From: Ceratodon purpureus
Taxonomy: Eukaryota > Streptophyta > Bryopsida > Pseudoditrichales > Ditrichaceae
NCBI GenBank assembly: GCA_014871385.1
Contig: CM026426.1
Span: 73,584,303 to 73,648,302 of the forward strand
DNA: 64,000 nucleotides
Direction of reading: 5' to 3'
Shown: positions 12,001 to 21,689 of the stretch, piece after piece
How positions within the stretch are numbered: position 1 is the stretch's first letter
Layout of the letters: every line of letters begins with the position of its first letter
Position numbers and translations under genes: made by a program
Notes under the pieces: model-generated
What the model was told of the DNA's origin: nothing
What the model saw: only the letters and a program-made list of their open reading frames with translations
Databases searched by the model: none

Positions 12001-13340
12001 CTCAGCGACAACATAGACTGTCATTTGAGTCGGTTCAGCATCAGCAGGTTTCAACAAAGGCACAGCCGACAACGACACCAGTGGATATCCAGAATCCCCA
12101 GGGATCATCGGTACACCCTAACCTGGTTGTTGGTGCAATAGATATTGATCGAGGCCTTCCGGTTATTTCTGTGCAGGTGGGGCAGTTAACATTGGACAAC
12201 GTACTCCTGGATGGAGGGTCTGGTGTCAACCTAATTACTGAGGAGGAGCGAATTCGGTTGGGGTTGAAGGAGCCGTCACCAGCACCTTATCGATTGCGTA
12301 TGGCTGATCAGGCCGTGGTGGAGCCAGTGGGGTTGATAAGGAATGTTCGGATTCATATCCATGGTATTCCGTACAATATCAGTCTGACCGTTATCAGGAA
12401 CAAGGAGGTCAACGAAGCCTACAGCATGCTACTGGGCCGTCCTTGGCTCATAGATGCAAAGGTAACGCATGATTGGGGAAACAAACTGGTTACTATCCGA
12501 GGTAACGGTACAATCAAGACTATCTCTATCAACCAACGAAAGGGCCCTCTGCCCAAGCTGCCAGAAGTACTTGTGTGCTACAATTTAGCTGAAGGGCTGA
12601 CAGATGAGGAGGAGGATCGTTTCTTGAGAACAGAGGAGGATCTATTCGCAGTGGGGACTATTACACTACCGGAGGGTTTGAGTCTTCCACTTAACCACGG
12701 GATCAACCGACCCCCAGCCGACCTTCGCAAAGCCGACTATACCGCAGCCGACATAAGAGCCAACTTGGGCACCGCCGACTCAGCGAAGGTACCTACACCA
12801 GTTCCGGATTCTGCCACTTACCCAGAACATTTTTATACTTTCACGGAGGGTGAAATGCCGGTGGATGAAACACCTGTAAGAGATAAGCTAGGGGAGATGA
12901 AGGTGGCAGCATGGAACCTCACTGAAGAGGAGCAGCTATGCAAGATCAATGTTGGCACTGAGGAGTCTCCCAAGATCTTGAAGATCGGAGCTCAATTGGA
13001 GCCAACCATGGCTAAGGCAGCTGAGGACCTGTTGAGGGAGTATACAGATGTGTTCGCCTGGACATACAAGGATTTGAAGGGCATACCCCCTTCGGTAGCT
13101 CAGCATCGGATTGTGCTAGAGAAAGACGTCCCGCCTATCCATCAGGCCCGTTACAGGATGAACCCGAACTATGCCCGCATTGTCAAACAGGATATTGACA
13201 AATTGTTGGCGGCAGGGTTCATCATACCAGTCGAGGAAGCAACCTGGCTCTCACCCATTGTTGTTGTTCCTAAAAAAAATGGTCAATTAAGGATTTGTAT
13301 TGACTATAGAAAATTAAATGCTGCTACTAAAAAGGACCCT
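9063..13340 (+). pseudogene. gag, protease and start of RT, element 1
   Basis: A single frame from ATG 9063 is broken by one TGA at 9726-9728 where element 2 has TGG. The N-terminal part is charged and Gln/Glu-rich (likely coiled coil, QQLAAQQREQQRVESERQEL). The retrotransposon Gag domain follows (AYKEGSDSDAHLRYFDKCAW to about ELARRCETN). There are two CX2CX4HX4C zinc knuckles, CTVCKKFGHEDKYC and CFLCLGTDHQMRNC. The protease has LLDGGSGVNLI as its active-site motif. An ADL/ADY-rich linker (12712-12780 in DNA) precedes RT. RT starts at QHRIVLEKDVPPIHQARYRM and reaches LRICIDYRKLNAATKKDP, where the 401-bp insertion interrupts it. The protein would normally form the particle core and copy the RNA. 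Confidence 0.85.
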
Positions 13341-13741
13341 CATTAGGAGAAAAATGGGGTCAAAATAAGGCCGTGTAAGCCTGCCCTTTCTAGGTGAACT
13401 CCCTACTTTGGGCACCTCTGCCGCTGGCAGCGGATGCCAGAGTTGCTGCCCGCACAGAACTGCGTGGCGCACTCACAACAAAGGTCCTCGGAATATTAGG
13501 TGAGACATGAATGCCTCGGCTCGGGCTTTGGTCCCAAGTGGGCAGGTTGTGTCAGCCCGACACTGTAGATGTGCCCTCCACACGCCTCGCTCGGAGGTCA
13601 TTGGTTCGAGCCCCCGTGGCGGTTGCTGGCACCACGGTGGCACCTCACATGCCATGTCAAAAAGTACGCGGGCAGCGTCCATTTTTTTCTCTCACGTGCC
13701 GCTTACACGGCCTATTTTGTGACCCGATTTTTCTCCTAATG
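13341..13741. mobile_element. 401-bp terminal-inverted-repeat insertion (MITE-like) inside RT
   Basis: Alignment with element 2 shows extra DNA exactly between the codons for Pro and Tyr of the KDPYPLP motif. The ends form inverted repeats of about 41 bp (13341-13380 against 13741-13701) with one mismatch and small gaps, beginning CATTAGGAGAAAAAT. No transposase frame is inside. No target-site duplication is evident: the flanks join to give the uninterrupted element 2 sequence. The interior is GC-rich and holds GGTTCGAGCCC (13603-13613), which resembles a Pol III B box. A small non-autonomous DNA transposon fits best. A tRNA-derived element captured between inverted repeats is another option. 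Confidence 0.75.
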
Positions 13742-14307
13742 TACCCTCTTCCATTTACTGAAGAGGTGTTAGATGCTGTGGCAGATTATGAAATGTACTC
13801 CTTCCTGGATGGTCGGTCTGGTTACTATCAGATTTCGATTGCTCCTGAGGATAGGCATAAGACAGCCTTCATCACGGAATGGGGCGCTTTTGTCTGGGTG
13901 GTCATGCCTTTCGGCCTGACTAATGCACCGCCGACTTATCAGAGGGCTGTGAACAAAGCGTTCAAAGAGTACTTGGGGCGATTCATGAAGCTGTTCCTCG
14001 ATGACTTCAGAGTGTACAGCGTCCTAGCCAACCATTTACAGAAACTGCGCTTATGCTTCGAGAAGTGCAGGCAGTATGGCATCAGTTTAAATCCAGAAAA
14101 GTGTGCATTTCTGGTCACCTCTGGCATTATACTAGGCCATGTGGTGTCCAAGGTAGGCAAGATGCCAGATCCTAAGAAGATTGAAGTTATCCAGGAGATG
14201 CCCCGACCACAGCACGGAGCCGACGTACAGGTTTTCAATGGATTTGCACAGTTCAACAGAATTTACATTAAATTCTATGCTCATATTATGGAACCCATAG
14301 AAAACTG
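13742..14307 (+). pseudogene. RT palm and thumb, element 1
   Basis: Reverse transcriptase resumes after the insertion with YPLPFTEEVLDAV, then FLDGRSGYYQISI, MPFGLTNAPPTYQRAV and the catalytic FLDD motif (KLFLDDFRVYS). It continues through NPEKCAFLVTSGIILGH to FNGFAQFNRIYIKFYAHIM. The catalytic Asp pair is intact. Relative to element 2, one base is missing near 14298, which ends the frame at 14308. The 401-bp insertion also changes frame, so this part could not be translated with the upstream region. Confidence 0.85.
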
Positions 14308-15123
14308 ATGCGAAAATCCGAAGAGTTTGTGTGGATGGACAAGTGTGAAGCTGCGTGGTTGGAGATCAAGGACAGATACACCAAGGCACCAATCCTGGTT
14401 GCCCCACGCTGGGATTTGGAGTTTCATGTCCACACAGATGCCTCTGACATAGCCGTTGGGGCTATGCTGGCTCAGAACCAGACAGGGAAGTGTGACCAGC
14501 CGATCTCCTATGCTTCTCGGTTGCTTAATTCCGCTGAAAAGAATTATACCACCACAGAAAAGGAAGCCCTGGCTATGGTTTATGTTCTTACAAAATATCG
14601 TCATTATCTTTTGGGGAACAAGGTGGTTTTTTATGTGGATCATATGGCTCTGGTGTATTTAGTTAACAAGCCTCAAGTGTCGGGGCGGATTGCCCGATGG
14701 CTTTTTCTATTTCAGGAGTATGATTTCACAGTGGTGTACAAGCCCGGCAGGACGCATGGCGCAGCCGACTTACTCAGCCGACTTCCTAACGGTGAGCCGC
14801 CTACTGGAGTCCCCGACCAGCTTCCTGACGCTGGGTTATTCTACGTATCCCCTGAGTGGTTGCAAGACATCCGGGATTACTTGCATACCGGAGAGCCGTC
14901 TGCCACAATGTCTATGGATGAGAAGCGGAAGTTACTGTTACGGGCCCTTCCTTATACCTTACTGGATGGAGTGTTACATAAGAAGGGGCAGGATTTGGTA
15001 CTACGACGGGTCTTGGACCCTGTCCAAGCCGATACAGTTATGAGGGAGATGCATGATGGCTGCGCAGGTGGCCACTTCTCCCAGGATATCACCTCCAGGA
15101 AGATTCTGGATGCTGGATACTAG
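14308..15123 (+). pseudogene. RNase H and integrase N-terminus, element 1
   Basis: RNase H of the gypsy type runs from LEFHVHTDASDIAVGAML (first catalytic Asp present) through TTTEKEALAMVYVLTKYRHYLLG and FYVDHMAL to GAADLLSRLPNG. A spacer follows, then the integrase N-terminal zinc region (MHDGCAGGHF). A TAG stop at 15121-15123 stands in a GYYW-type motif, where a Tyr codon is expected. Translation in the same frame continues [20 protein letters not shown], which supplies the CX2C half of the HHCC zinc site. Confidence 0.85.
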
Positions 15124-16389
15124 TGGCCAACTCTCCATAAGGATGTTTCAGAGTACTGCAGGGCCTGTGACAAGTGCCAACGGGTCGGAGGATTGGCCAA
15201 TACAGGACTAGCTCAGTTAGTCACCAGCCTACCTGCAGAGCCGTTCATGAAGTGGGCCTTGGATTTTGTGGGGCCCATCAAGCCAGCAGCAGCCAGGACA
15301 GGTAACAGGTACATTCTAGTCCCAACCGTCTATGCGACAAAGTGGGTGGAGGCTAAGGCACTCCGAACGAATACGGCGGCTGTCACTGCTAAGTTCCTGT
15401 ATGAGAATATTTTGACCCGCTATGGCTGTCCTCTAACTCTAGTCAGTGACCAAGGCACTCACTTCATCAACGAAGCCATCGAATACCTGGTACAGCATTT
15501 CCTCCTGCAACATCGGACATCCACAACTCACTATCCACAGGGCAATGGACAAGCAGAATCGACCAACAAGGTTCTAGGTCGGATACGAGCACCAAACTTG
15601 TCAGTGACAACAGGACTGACTGGGATGAGCATCTACCGACTGCCTTATTCTCTTACAGGACCGCCTTTAAGGTTAGCACTGGGTATACCCCTTTTCAGCT
15701 GGTCTACGGGCTTCATCCACTTATGCCTACGGAGTATACTGTCCCTACCCACAGAACCGACGGCGAGATTGATTTTACTCAAACTCGAGTCTTACAAGCC
15801 CGCACAGCCGACCTTGAGCAGCTCGACAGCCACCGATTGGCTGCACAAGCAGAGTCAGGAAGTCGGCAGTGGGATAGATCGTTGTGGAGCCAACAGCATT
15901 ACCGGCTGAAAGATTTTCAAGTGGGGGATCATGTCTTATGGTATCCCAAGGGTGAAAAAGAGCACGCTGGAAAGTTTAAGAGCAGGTGGTTTGGGACTTA
16001 TCGGGTTCAGTACCGACTTCCCAATAATACCGCTTTATTGGTGACCGAGGAGCATTTTGAGCCCAACCCAATTATCGTGAACATCAACAAGCTCAAACCC
16101 TATCGCTTTTATTTGGAGGATCAGCTAGTCACTGTGGGTTCTAAGCAGCTGCCACGTGGCTCTGCCACAAACCCTATTAAGCAGCCGGAGACAGTATTGA
16201 GCTTAGCAGGCACGCATTCAAGTGACTGGTCCGAGGGCGCCCATGACTCTAGTTTTCAACCTATGCTACCTCCAACCATGGCCGAGTTCGCGCCCCCTCC
16301 CACCACTCCTCCTGGCCCGATTCGAGACCAAGCAGAAGTAGAGTTGAGCATTGATGAACCCGCATCCGCCTCCACACTCACCTCGACAG
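15124..16389 (+). pseudogene. Integrase core and C-terminus, element 1
   Basis: The integrase catalytic core reads [11 protein letters not shown] (first Asp), then LVSDQGTHF (second Asp) and [12 protein letters not shown] (Glu), so the DDE triad is visible. A frameshift near 15585 moves the rest to another frame: [35 protein letters not shown] and HPLMPTEY. The C-terminal domain contains FQVGDHVLWYPKGEKEHAGKF and KSRWFGTYRV. No chromodomain follows. Element 2 has lost this whole region, so this is the only integrase of the family in the window. Confidence 0.85.
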
Positions 16390-17260
16390 TAGGCTGTTTT
16401 TCTGTACAGCCCTTCTTTGATCACTCGGGCATCCCTTCTACCCCCCCCCACACCTCACTCCTTCTCTCTCTCCTCACCCCTCTCACGGCAAGTCGTCCAC
16501 CGGCCACCTCGCACTCCCGGCCTCAGCTCCTTCTTTTTCACTACCGCCATCGCCACCCCCTTCTTCCTCATCCGCACCCCCTTCGCCCTTATACTTCCCT
16601 GGTTCACTTTCCCCCCGACCCCCTTCTTCTATCCCAGTTCCTCCTGTGTACCTTGCCCGTGTTCTGCGGCCACTATCTGCTGCATCCCCTTCTCCTTCTA
16701 GGGTTTCAGAATATCTGTCGCTGCCATCTAGCGGCGCCACCGCCACTGCGCCTTGTCCCTTGCTGTCGGCTGACCTCGGGAGAGCTCCGCAAGCCCGCCC
16801 TGTTTCGCGCACGGAGTCTCCTCCTCCGACTCCACCACCGAGCTCTTCGACTGCCTTCTCATTTCCTTCAACGTCCGACAGTGGTCTTCGCTGTCGACTC
16901 CTTTCAGGTTCTTTACCGACTTCAGAGTCCGTGTGTCTTTGTCCTTCTTCATTTTGTAGCATTTTCCCGTGGACGCCTCCTCTTGAGCACCTCCCAGTTA
17001 GGGTTCCAGTAGGTTTTCAAGGTCAGTTGAGTCAGGTCCTACCTTCAGTCAAATTGGAGCGTCCTCCAAGTCCTTGCCGAGACCCACCAACTCTTTTCCC
17101 TTCACCTTCCTGTCCTTTCGTCCATTTTGCGTCTGCCTCTACTCTCCCAAACCCTAAATTTTGGTCGCCGTCGGCAGTGTCAGCACCTCCTGTCATTATC
17201 CCTTTGCCCCCCCCCAGTCTGTTCTTCACGTCCTTTGTGCACCACCAATCGTTTTCAGCA
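16390..17260 (+). other. Pyrimidine-rich spacer between integrase and ORF3
   Basis: The plus strand is strongly C/T-rich, with runs of C and CTCT and Pro/Ser/Leu-rich hypothetical translations. The integrase frame stays open to 17010 (TAG) and is again open from 17031 in the same phase as ORF3. The start of ORF3 is therefore uncertain. Element 2 has a related pyrimidine-rich stretch at about 41300-42200, with a shared VGCFSV motif (near 16392 and 41310). Confidence 0.5.
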
Positions 17261-18263
17261 ACCTGACCTTTCTGACTATACATCTGAGGATAGTAGTAGC
17301 TCGGATCCACTCGAGTTTCCCTTACACTGTTCCCAGGGTCCTGTTAGCGCTGTTGACAGGTTTGCCTTTACATTCACCCGCACCGACCCTGCTCACCACC
17401 GACCCATACGCAGTGGGAGGCGACGCCGTCGCGGGCATTTTGCCACATTGGAACGTTACTTTTCCCGGGGAGCGCTCCATCCAGACCCCAGCCAGGAATC
17501 GATGGAGCTTGGTGGACCGAGCCAACCCCCGCCCGAGATCACAGTGGCTGCCGCCACCAACAGCAATCGACCACCCGCCCCGGAGATCAACCTCTCCATT
17601 GCGGCCGAGTCAGCGCCCTCTCTCTCTGAGCCTGCCCAACCTACCGGAGCCGTTACGCCATCATCGGAGACCCAGCGTCGAGGGGTTAAGCGGAAACTCA
17701 CCCCAGTGGATGGTCGTCTACCTAAGCGCCTCCGAATTCCGCGGAAGCTTCAGCGTCGGTGGAAGGTGAAATTCGAACCTTTCAAGTACTGGACACAGTG
17801 GACAGGGATGGCGGATGAGGACTGGGCTTCTCAGACCAGCCTCGAAGTTTTTTACAACTTCAGCTGGCCCGAACCCCGCACCGAGCTCTTGCTGGACTTT
17901 GTGGAGGGCTTCGAATACGTACAGCCACCGGCCCGCAAGCGTCGACCCGCCGCAGAGCTTGGGGGGCCGATCAGGTCTATGGTACGAGGCAAGCCTGTAG
18001 AAATTACTGCCTTCGTCATTCGAGCCGCACTTGGGTTCGAGGCAGGGATAGACCTAGCAGGCCGAAAACCTGTCCATGGTTACCACCGTCGATACTCCAG
18101 GTATGGACTCACTGCCGCCGACCATAAACATGATGGGAATCGGGTTACCGCTTTGCACCCTGCATATCAGGTTCGGGTTCAGGCACTTGGGGACGCCATC
18201 GGCTTCAATCAACGTCATATTTTCGTCAGCAACGATATGTTGAAGCATATGTTCGCGGTTTAG
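17127..18263 (+). pseudogene. ORF3 downstream of integrase, element 1 (truncated)
   Basis: This additional gypsy reading frame lies beyond integrase. It is conserved with element 2 from FATLERYFSRG through SQESM, a Pro-rich stretch, a basic segment (GVKRKLTP, LPKRLRIPRKLQRRWK), SLEVFYNFSWP, then SMVRGKPVEITAFVIRAALGF. The FYNF...VRGKPVEI...ALGF pattern resembles the 'putative plant transposon protein' / Athila ORF1 type domain; this is by memory of the family pattern and not tested. The frame stops at 18261 because the element's 3' part is deleted and the reading frame runs into the LTR remnant. Function unknown; the basic patches suggest nucleic-acid binding. Confidence 0.65.
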
Positions 18264-18291
18264 GGTTTTATGGGAAATCCTCCCTTTACCA
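18260..18291 (+). repeat. 32-bp remnant of 3' LTR, element 1
   Basis: This matches the last 32 bases of the 5' LTR (7992-8023) exactly, from TTAGGG to TTTACCA. It directly follows ORF3 sequence, so about 2.3 kb that element 2 has (the rest of ORF3 and most of the 3' LTR) is deleted. The next five bases (gcggt) nearly repeat gtggt before the 5' LTR. Confidence 0.85.
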
Positions 18292-18296
18292 GCGGT

Positions 18297-21200
18297 CGAA
18301 CTCAGATTCTAGCAATGGAAATAGCAGAAGGATTACCCCCGTGAACGTCTCCTGTGAAATTGCGGTCGGAAAATACTATTTGTTTTTGTGTTGTCTCCTT
18401 CGGTTCATGACGTTCCAGATTTCAGGCGCCACAGTTGACCCAAGGAATGGCAACAACGTCGAACCCACGTAGGTTATACGTTTCCCCTTCAGCTACCAAA
18501 AATTCTACGCCGTGCCACGAGGTTCAGTCGAGGAAGTTGTGTCGTCTGTCTCGGACTCTGTACCATTAGGGCGTTCCTCTCGATGTAACCTGTCCGTCCT
18601 TTGAGGATCCGACAACAGGACGGTTGTTCCTTCTTTCGCTATGAGTTCGGTTCCACTGGAAGAGAATCCTTTCGCAGTGAACCTTCTTCCTTCCTCCTCT
18701 AATCTCTGCACTATGCACATAAGGTTGTTAACTTGTCTCAGCGAGAACGGACTGTCTGAAACTGGTCTTGGACTATACCGTTGCAATATATCAGAGGGCA
18801 GGCTATAGCTACTGCTTGGAGTCTGCACCCACTCCTGCGTTGGTAACACAAGAATGCATAAGCACCTTCTGTCACTAACTGTTGAGGAAGAAGCCCCTAC
18901 AGGGGAGCATCGACAACGAGACCATTTCTGACGCATTGCGTCGTCCAACGACAAGGACCTCACTCGATAAGCATTGTAAGAACACCAGCAAATAGGTCTC
19001 CGAGTCCATGCTAAACGCACACAGGAAATGCATTCACAATAACCCCTGCAGTCGTGTGTAGGTCCTAAAATCCCTAGTTCATACTCTCTTATAACAATCT
19101 CAATCCAATGCGGTTTGCCGTCATATCTGTCTCGCCACTCCATACGAAGTAATGTACTCTGACGCCATTACCTGGTATAAAATGTCCTCACTCACCAAGG
19201 ATCAGCAACATAGGATGTCCCTTAAATGTCAGTCAGGGCACAAAATCACAGTTGTAGCACCACGGAATTCTGGAAGTACTGAATGCGACTGTGATAGCAT
19301 GGGAGAATTCTAAAACTACTGGAGCACAAAGTCGTGCTCGAAATGGTAGGCGTTGCCTTCTAGGAATGGAAGGGGAAGTGAGGCTCGGACCCTGAACGAG
19401 CGCCTCTATCATATCTTCACCAGATAGAGAGTTAATGCTGGGTCGCTGCAACTGCGTGTTCATTTAGGTAGTTTACCACGTAGGCTTCGTGATGTCCAAC
19501 GATCCCCCTAAAGCTGGGTAAAGGACAGTATTCTCTGAACCTCGGCAGCCTATGGTCCTCCACTGCTCCTGTGGGCAACTTGAAGTTTATCTTTAGTTTC
19601 ACTGCTTCATTCCTCTTTGCTCCATGACGAAGTGAAGGTGTAGTTGCCGATGACCCGTCACTGCAATCCACCTAATTCTGCGGATGGTTTCCCTTCTAGA
19701 ATAGTACACGGCGGATCCTCATTCGACTTCATAGTCGTGTGTATGGCCGGCGCTCCCTATTACTTGTCCTTATTTGTTTTCGCATACAAACCATCCTCTT
19801 CGTAAGTACAAAGCGGCGATCATGTAGGAGAGCGTTCCTTTACAATGTTTCTTATTTTGACAGTATAATTAAATTCAGAAGACCTATCTTTGGATTGTAA
19901 GATTTCAGTTGCATAAGGGATCACGCTGTTTTGTTGTGATTCGCAGATATTCACATTACATCGAAGTCCCTGCGAGATATGTGGCAACATCCATTTTCCG
20001 AGTGGATGCCGATGGGTGCTTACTTCACTCCGCCCAGAAATTCCTCTCACTCGTACTACCCAGCGCCGCAGCAGCCTGTAGAGCCTTTGCATTGTCTTGA
20101 AGGGGTATTCAACTAACTTTCTCTCTGCTCATTTCTTCTGTTGATAGGATTCTCCAAAACCTAAATATGGTTGCATAAACCTATAGCGAATTTGTGTCTA
20201 CAAGGTAGGGGTGTGGGTTACCCCGACAATAGTTCTACACGATATAGGCGTGAAGAGAAAAGACAATTCGAAGTCGAGCAATTGTTGGGTTCATTATAAC
20301 TTGTAGTATAGTTGTATTCGCACTAGGTTTGGTGCACAACAGTTCAACCGTCTTACATGTCATTTAACAATACATTCCGATGTCTGCTACTTGTACACAT
20401 AGTTTTTTACTACAAAGTAGGTCGAGAACACTAACCTCTGGACACTCACTGTTGTATAAAATTTGTAGAAATCAATACCTTAAACATGAAGACAATATTC
20501 ATAAGAACGTCCACTACTGACAAGAGATGGGGGGAGATGCTGCTTTGGAGTAGTGATGCCTGCATTTTTATGTGGAAGCCCAGGAGAGAACTCAGACATT
20601 GTATATACGTTGACGTGCAATAGTTAGGTTAAGGGAATTATCGGTCGTCTGGAGTTTCGACCGTCAGAAATTTGAAGCGTACTCTATTGGAACATACGTA
20701 GAAACATTAGGAATATGTGGGGCTCAAATGAAAACTAGATTCACTTACGGATATTGCCGAGATTACAGACGTGAAAAATCTTTGACATGATTGTTTTTTC
20801 GCAGTAGTTTTAGCGACACCAAATCTCGGTCGACCGTATTGTTCACATGTTATGGGTCTAAGGGTTTCGTAGAACTAAGATTCAATATGTGTGCTATAGT
20901 GAGTTTCGTTGTGGGACTCCATCATCTAGTTACTGTATTTTAGGAACTTCTTTGCGCCAGCACTGTGCCGGATAATTTCAATATTCGTATACCTATTTCG
21001 AGATTCGTTTAATTCCTATTTCAGTGAAGAGATTCCTTTAATTTACACGTACTTTGTGCTTTGTTCTTGAATTTGGAGTTCCAATTTAGTAGTTCTTTGA
21101 CTGTCATTTACTTCTACTGCATGCCACTGTAGAAGCCCAAATAGTGGTCTAACTAATTATCGCGAATGCGCTGTCCTGTGTAGGTCCCCAAACGGTATAA

Positions 21201-21540
21201 TGACCCGTATCAACCACCTTGCTCATCGCATTCGACGGTAGCCAATCGTCAAATGGAGAGTAACCACGCATATGGAGTCAGAAACAACTCCCAGCAGGTG
21301 ATGTTCAGATCTACAGCCCCACCCGGAATATTCATGTTATTCATTATAAAGTTCTTACAGCACGTTGGGCCGAAGAACATCTGATATTTAAGCCATTGAG
21401 TCCCACTTACCATTGTCGACAGTCATCTCCTCTGCATTGTATCAAGGCAGACACACTTTTAAGTGAATGAATAACGGACAAAGCAATACATGATCACCAA
21501 ATTTTATGTAATTCCATAGGACCTTGAGTTATAAGTCACA
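18297..21540. other. Region without an identified gene
   Basis: Short frames only. The longest is a 212-codon minus-strand frame at 18505-19143, with Cys-rich and Ser/Thr-rich stretches (CRGYCECISCVRLAW). Minus-strand frames at 19233-19463 and 19432-19671 are also present. I recognise none of them. By position they could hold upstream exons of the minus-strand TNP2 gene, separated from it by gypsy element 1. However, I could not find the CPC-type first exon present in the plus-strand copy. From 20100 to 21540 the sequence is A/T-rich with no frame of note. Confidence 0.35.
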
Positions 21541-21689
21541 AAATATATGAAGACAAGTACTGAGAATATTGAAAGTTGTTTGGGTTCCGTATCATGGGCT
21601 GACGAATACATCCATAATAACATCTGTTCTAATGTATATTCGCCAAAAATTTATTGTGTGCTTACGATTGATATGAATTTTGTATCTGC

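Larger units (their letters stand above)
7600..18291 (+). mobile_element. Ty3/gypsy LTR retrotransposon, element 1 (decayed)
   Basis: This plus-strand gypsy element of about 10.7 kb has a 424-bp 5' LTR (TG...CA), a primer-binding-like site, a long leader, gag with two zinc knuckles, protease, RT, RNase H, integrase and then an additional ORF3. The order RT-RNase H-integrase defines Ty3/gypsy. It is inactive. There is a stop in gag (9726), a 401-bp insertion in RT (13341-13741), a one-base frameshift near 14298, a stop at 15121 and a frameshift near 15585. The right end is deleted so that only 32 bp of 3' LTR remain. Terminal bases and a near-perfect 5-bp target duplication show that both outer ends are original, so the deletion is internal. 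Its closest relative here is element 2 at 33934-45490. Confidence 0.9.

Noticed and set aside
13595-13640. Possible tRNA gene around GGTTCGAGCCC
   Set aside because: A B-box-like string is present, but I could not fold a cloverleaf or find a matching A box and acceptor stem.
13473-13722. Short frames inside the 401-bp insertion
   Set aside because: The insertion is too short for a transposase, the frames overlap on both strands, and no motif is present.
16417-17769. Long Pro/Ser/Leu-rich frames on both strands in the pyrimidine-rich spacer and over ORF3
   Set aside because: Pyrimidine-rich DNA lacks stops in several frames. Only the frame in phase with ORF3 has conserved motifs.
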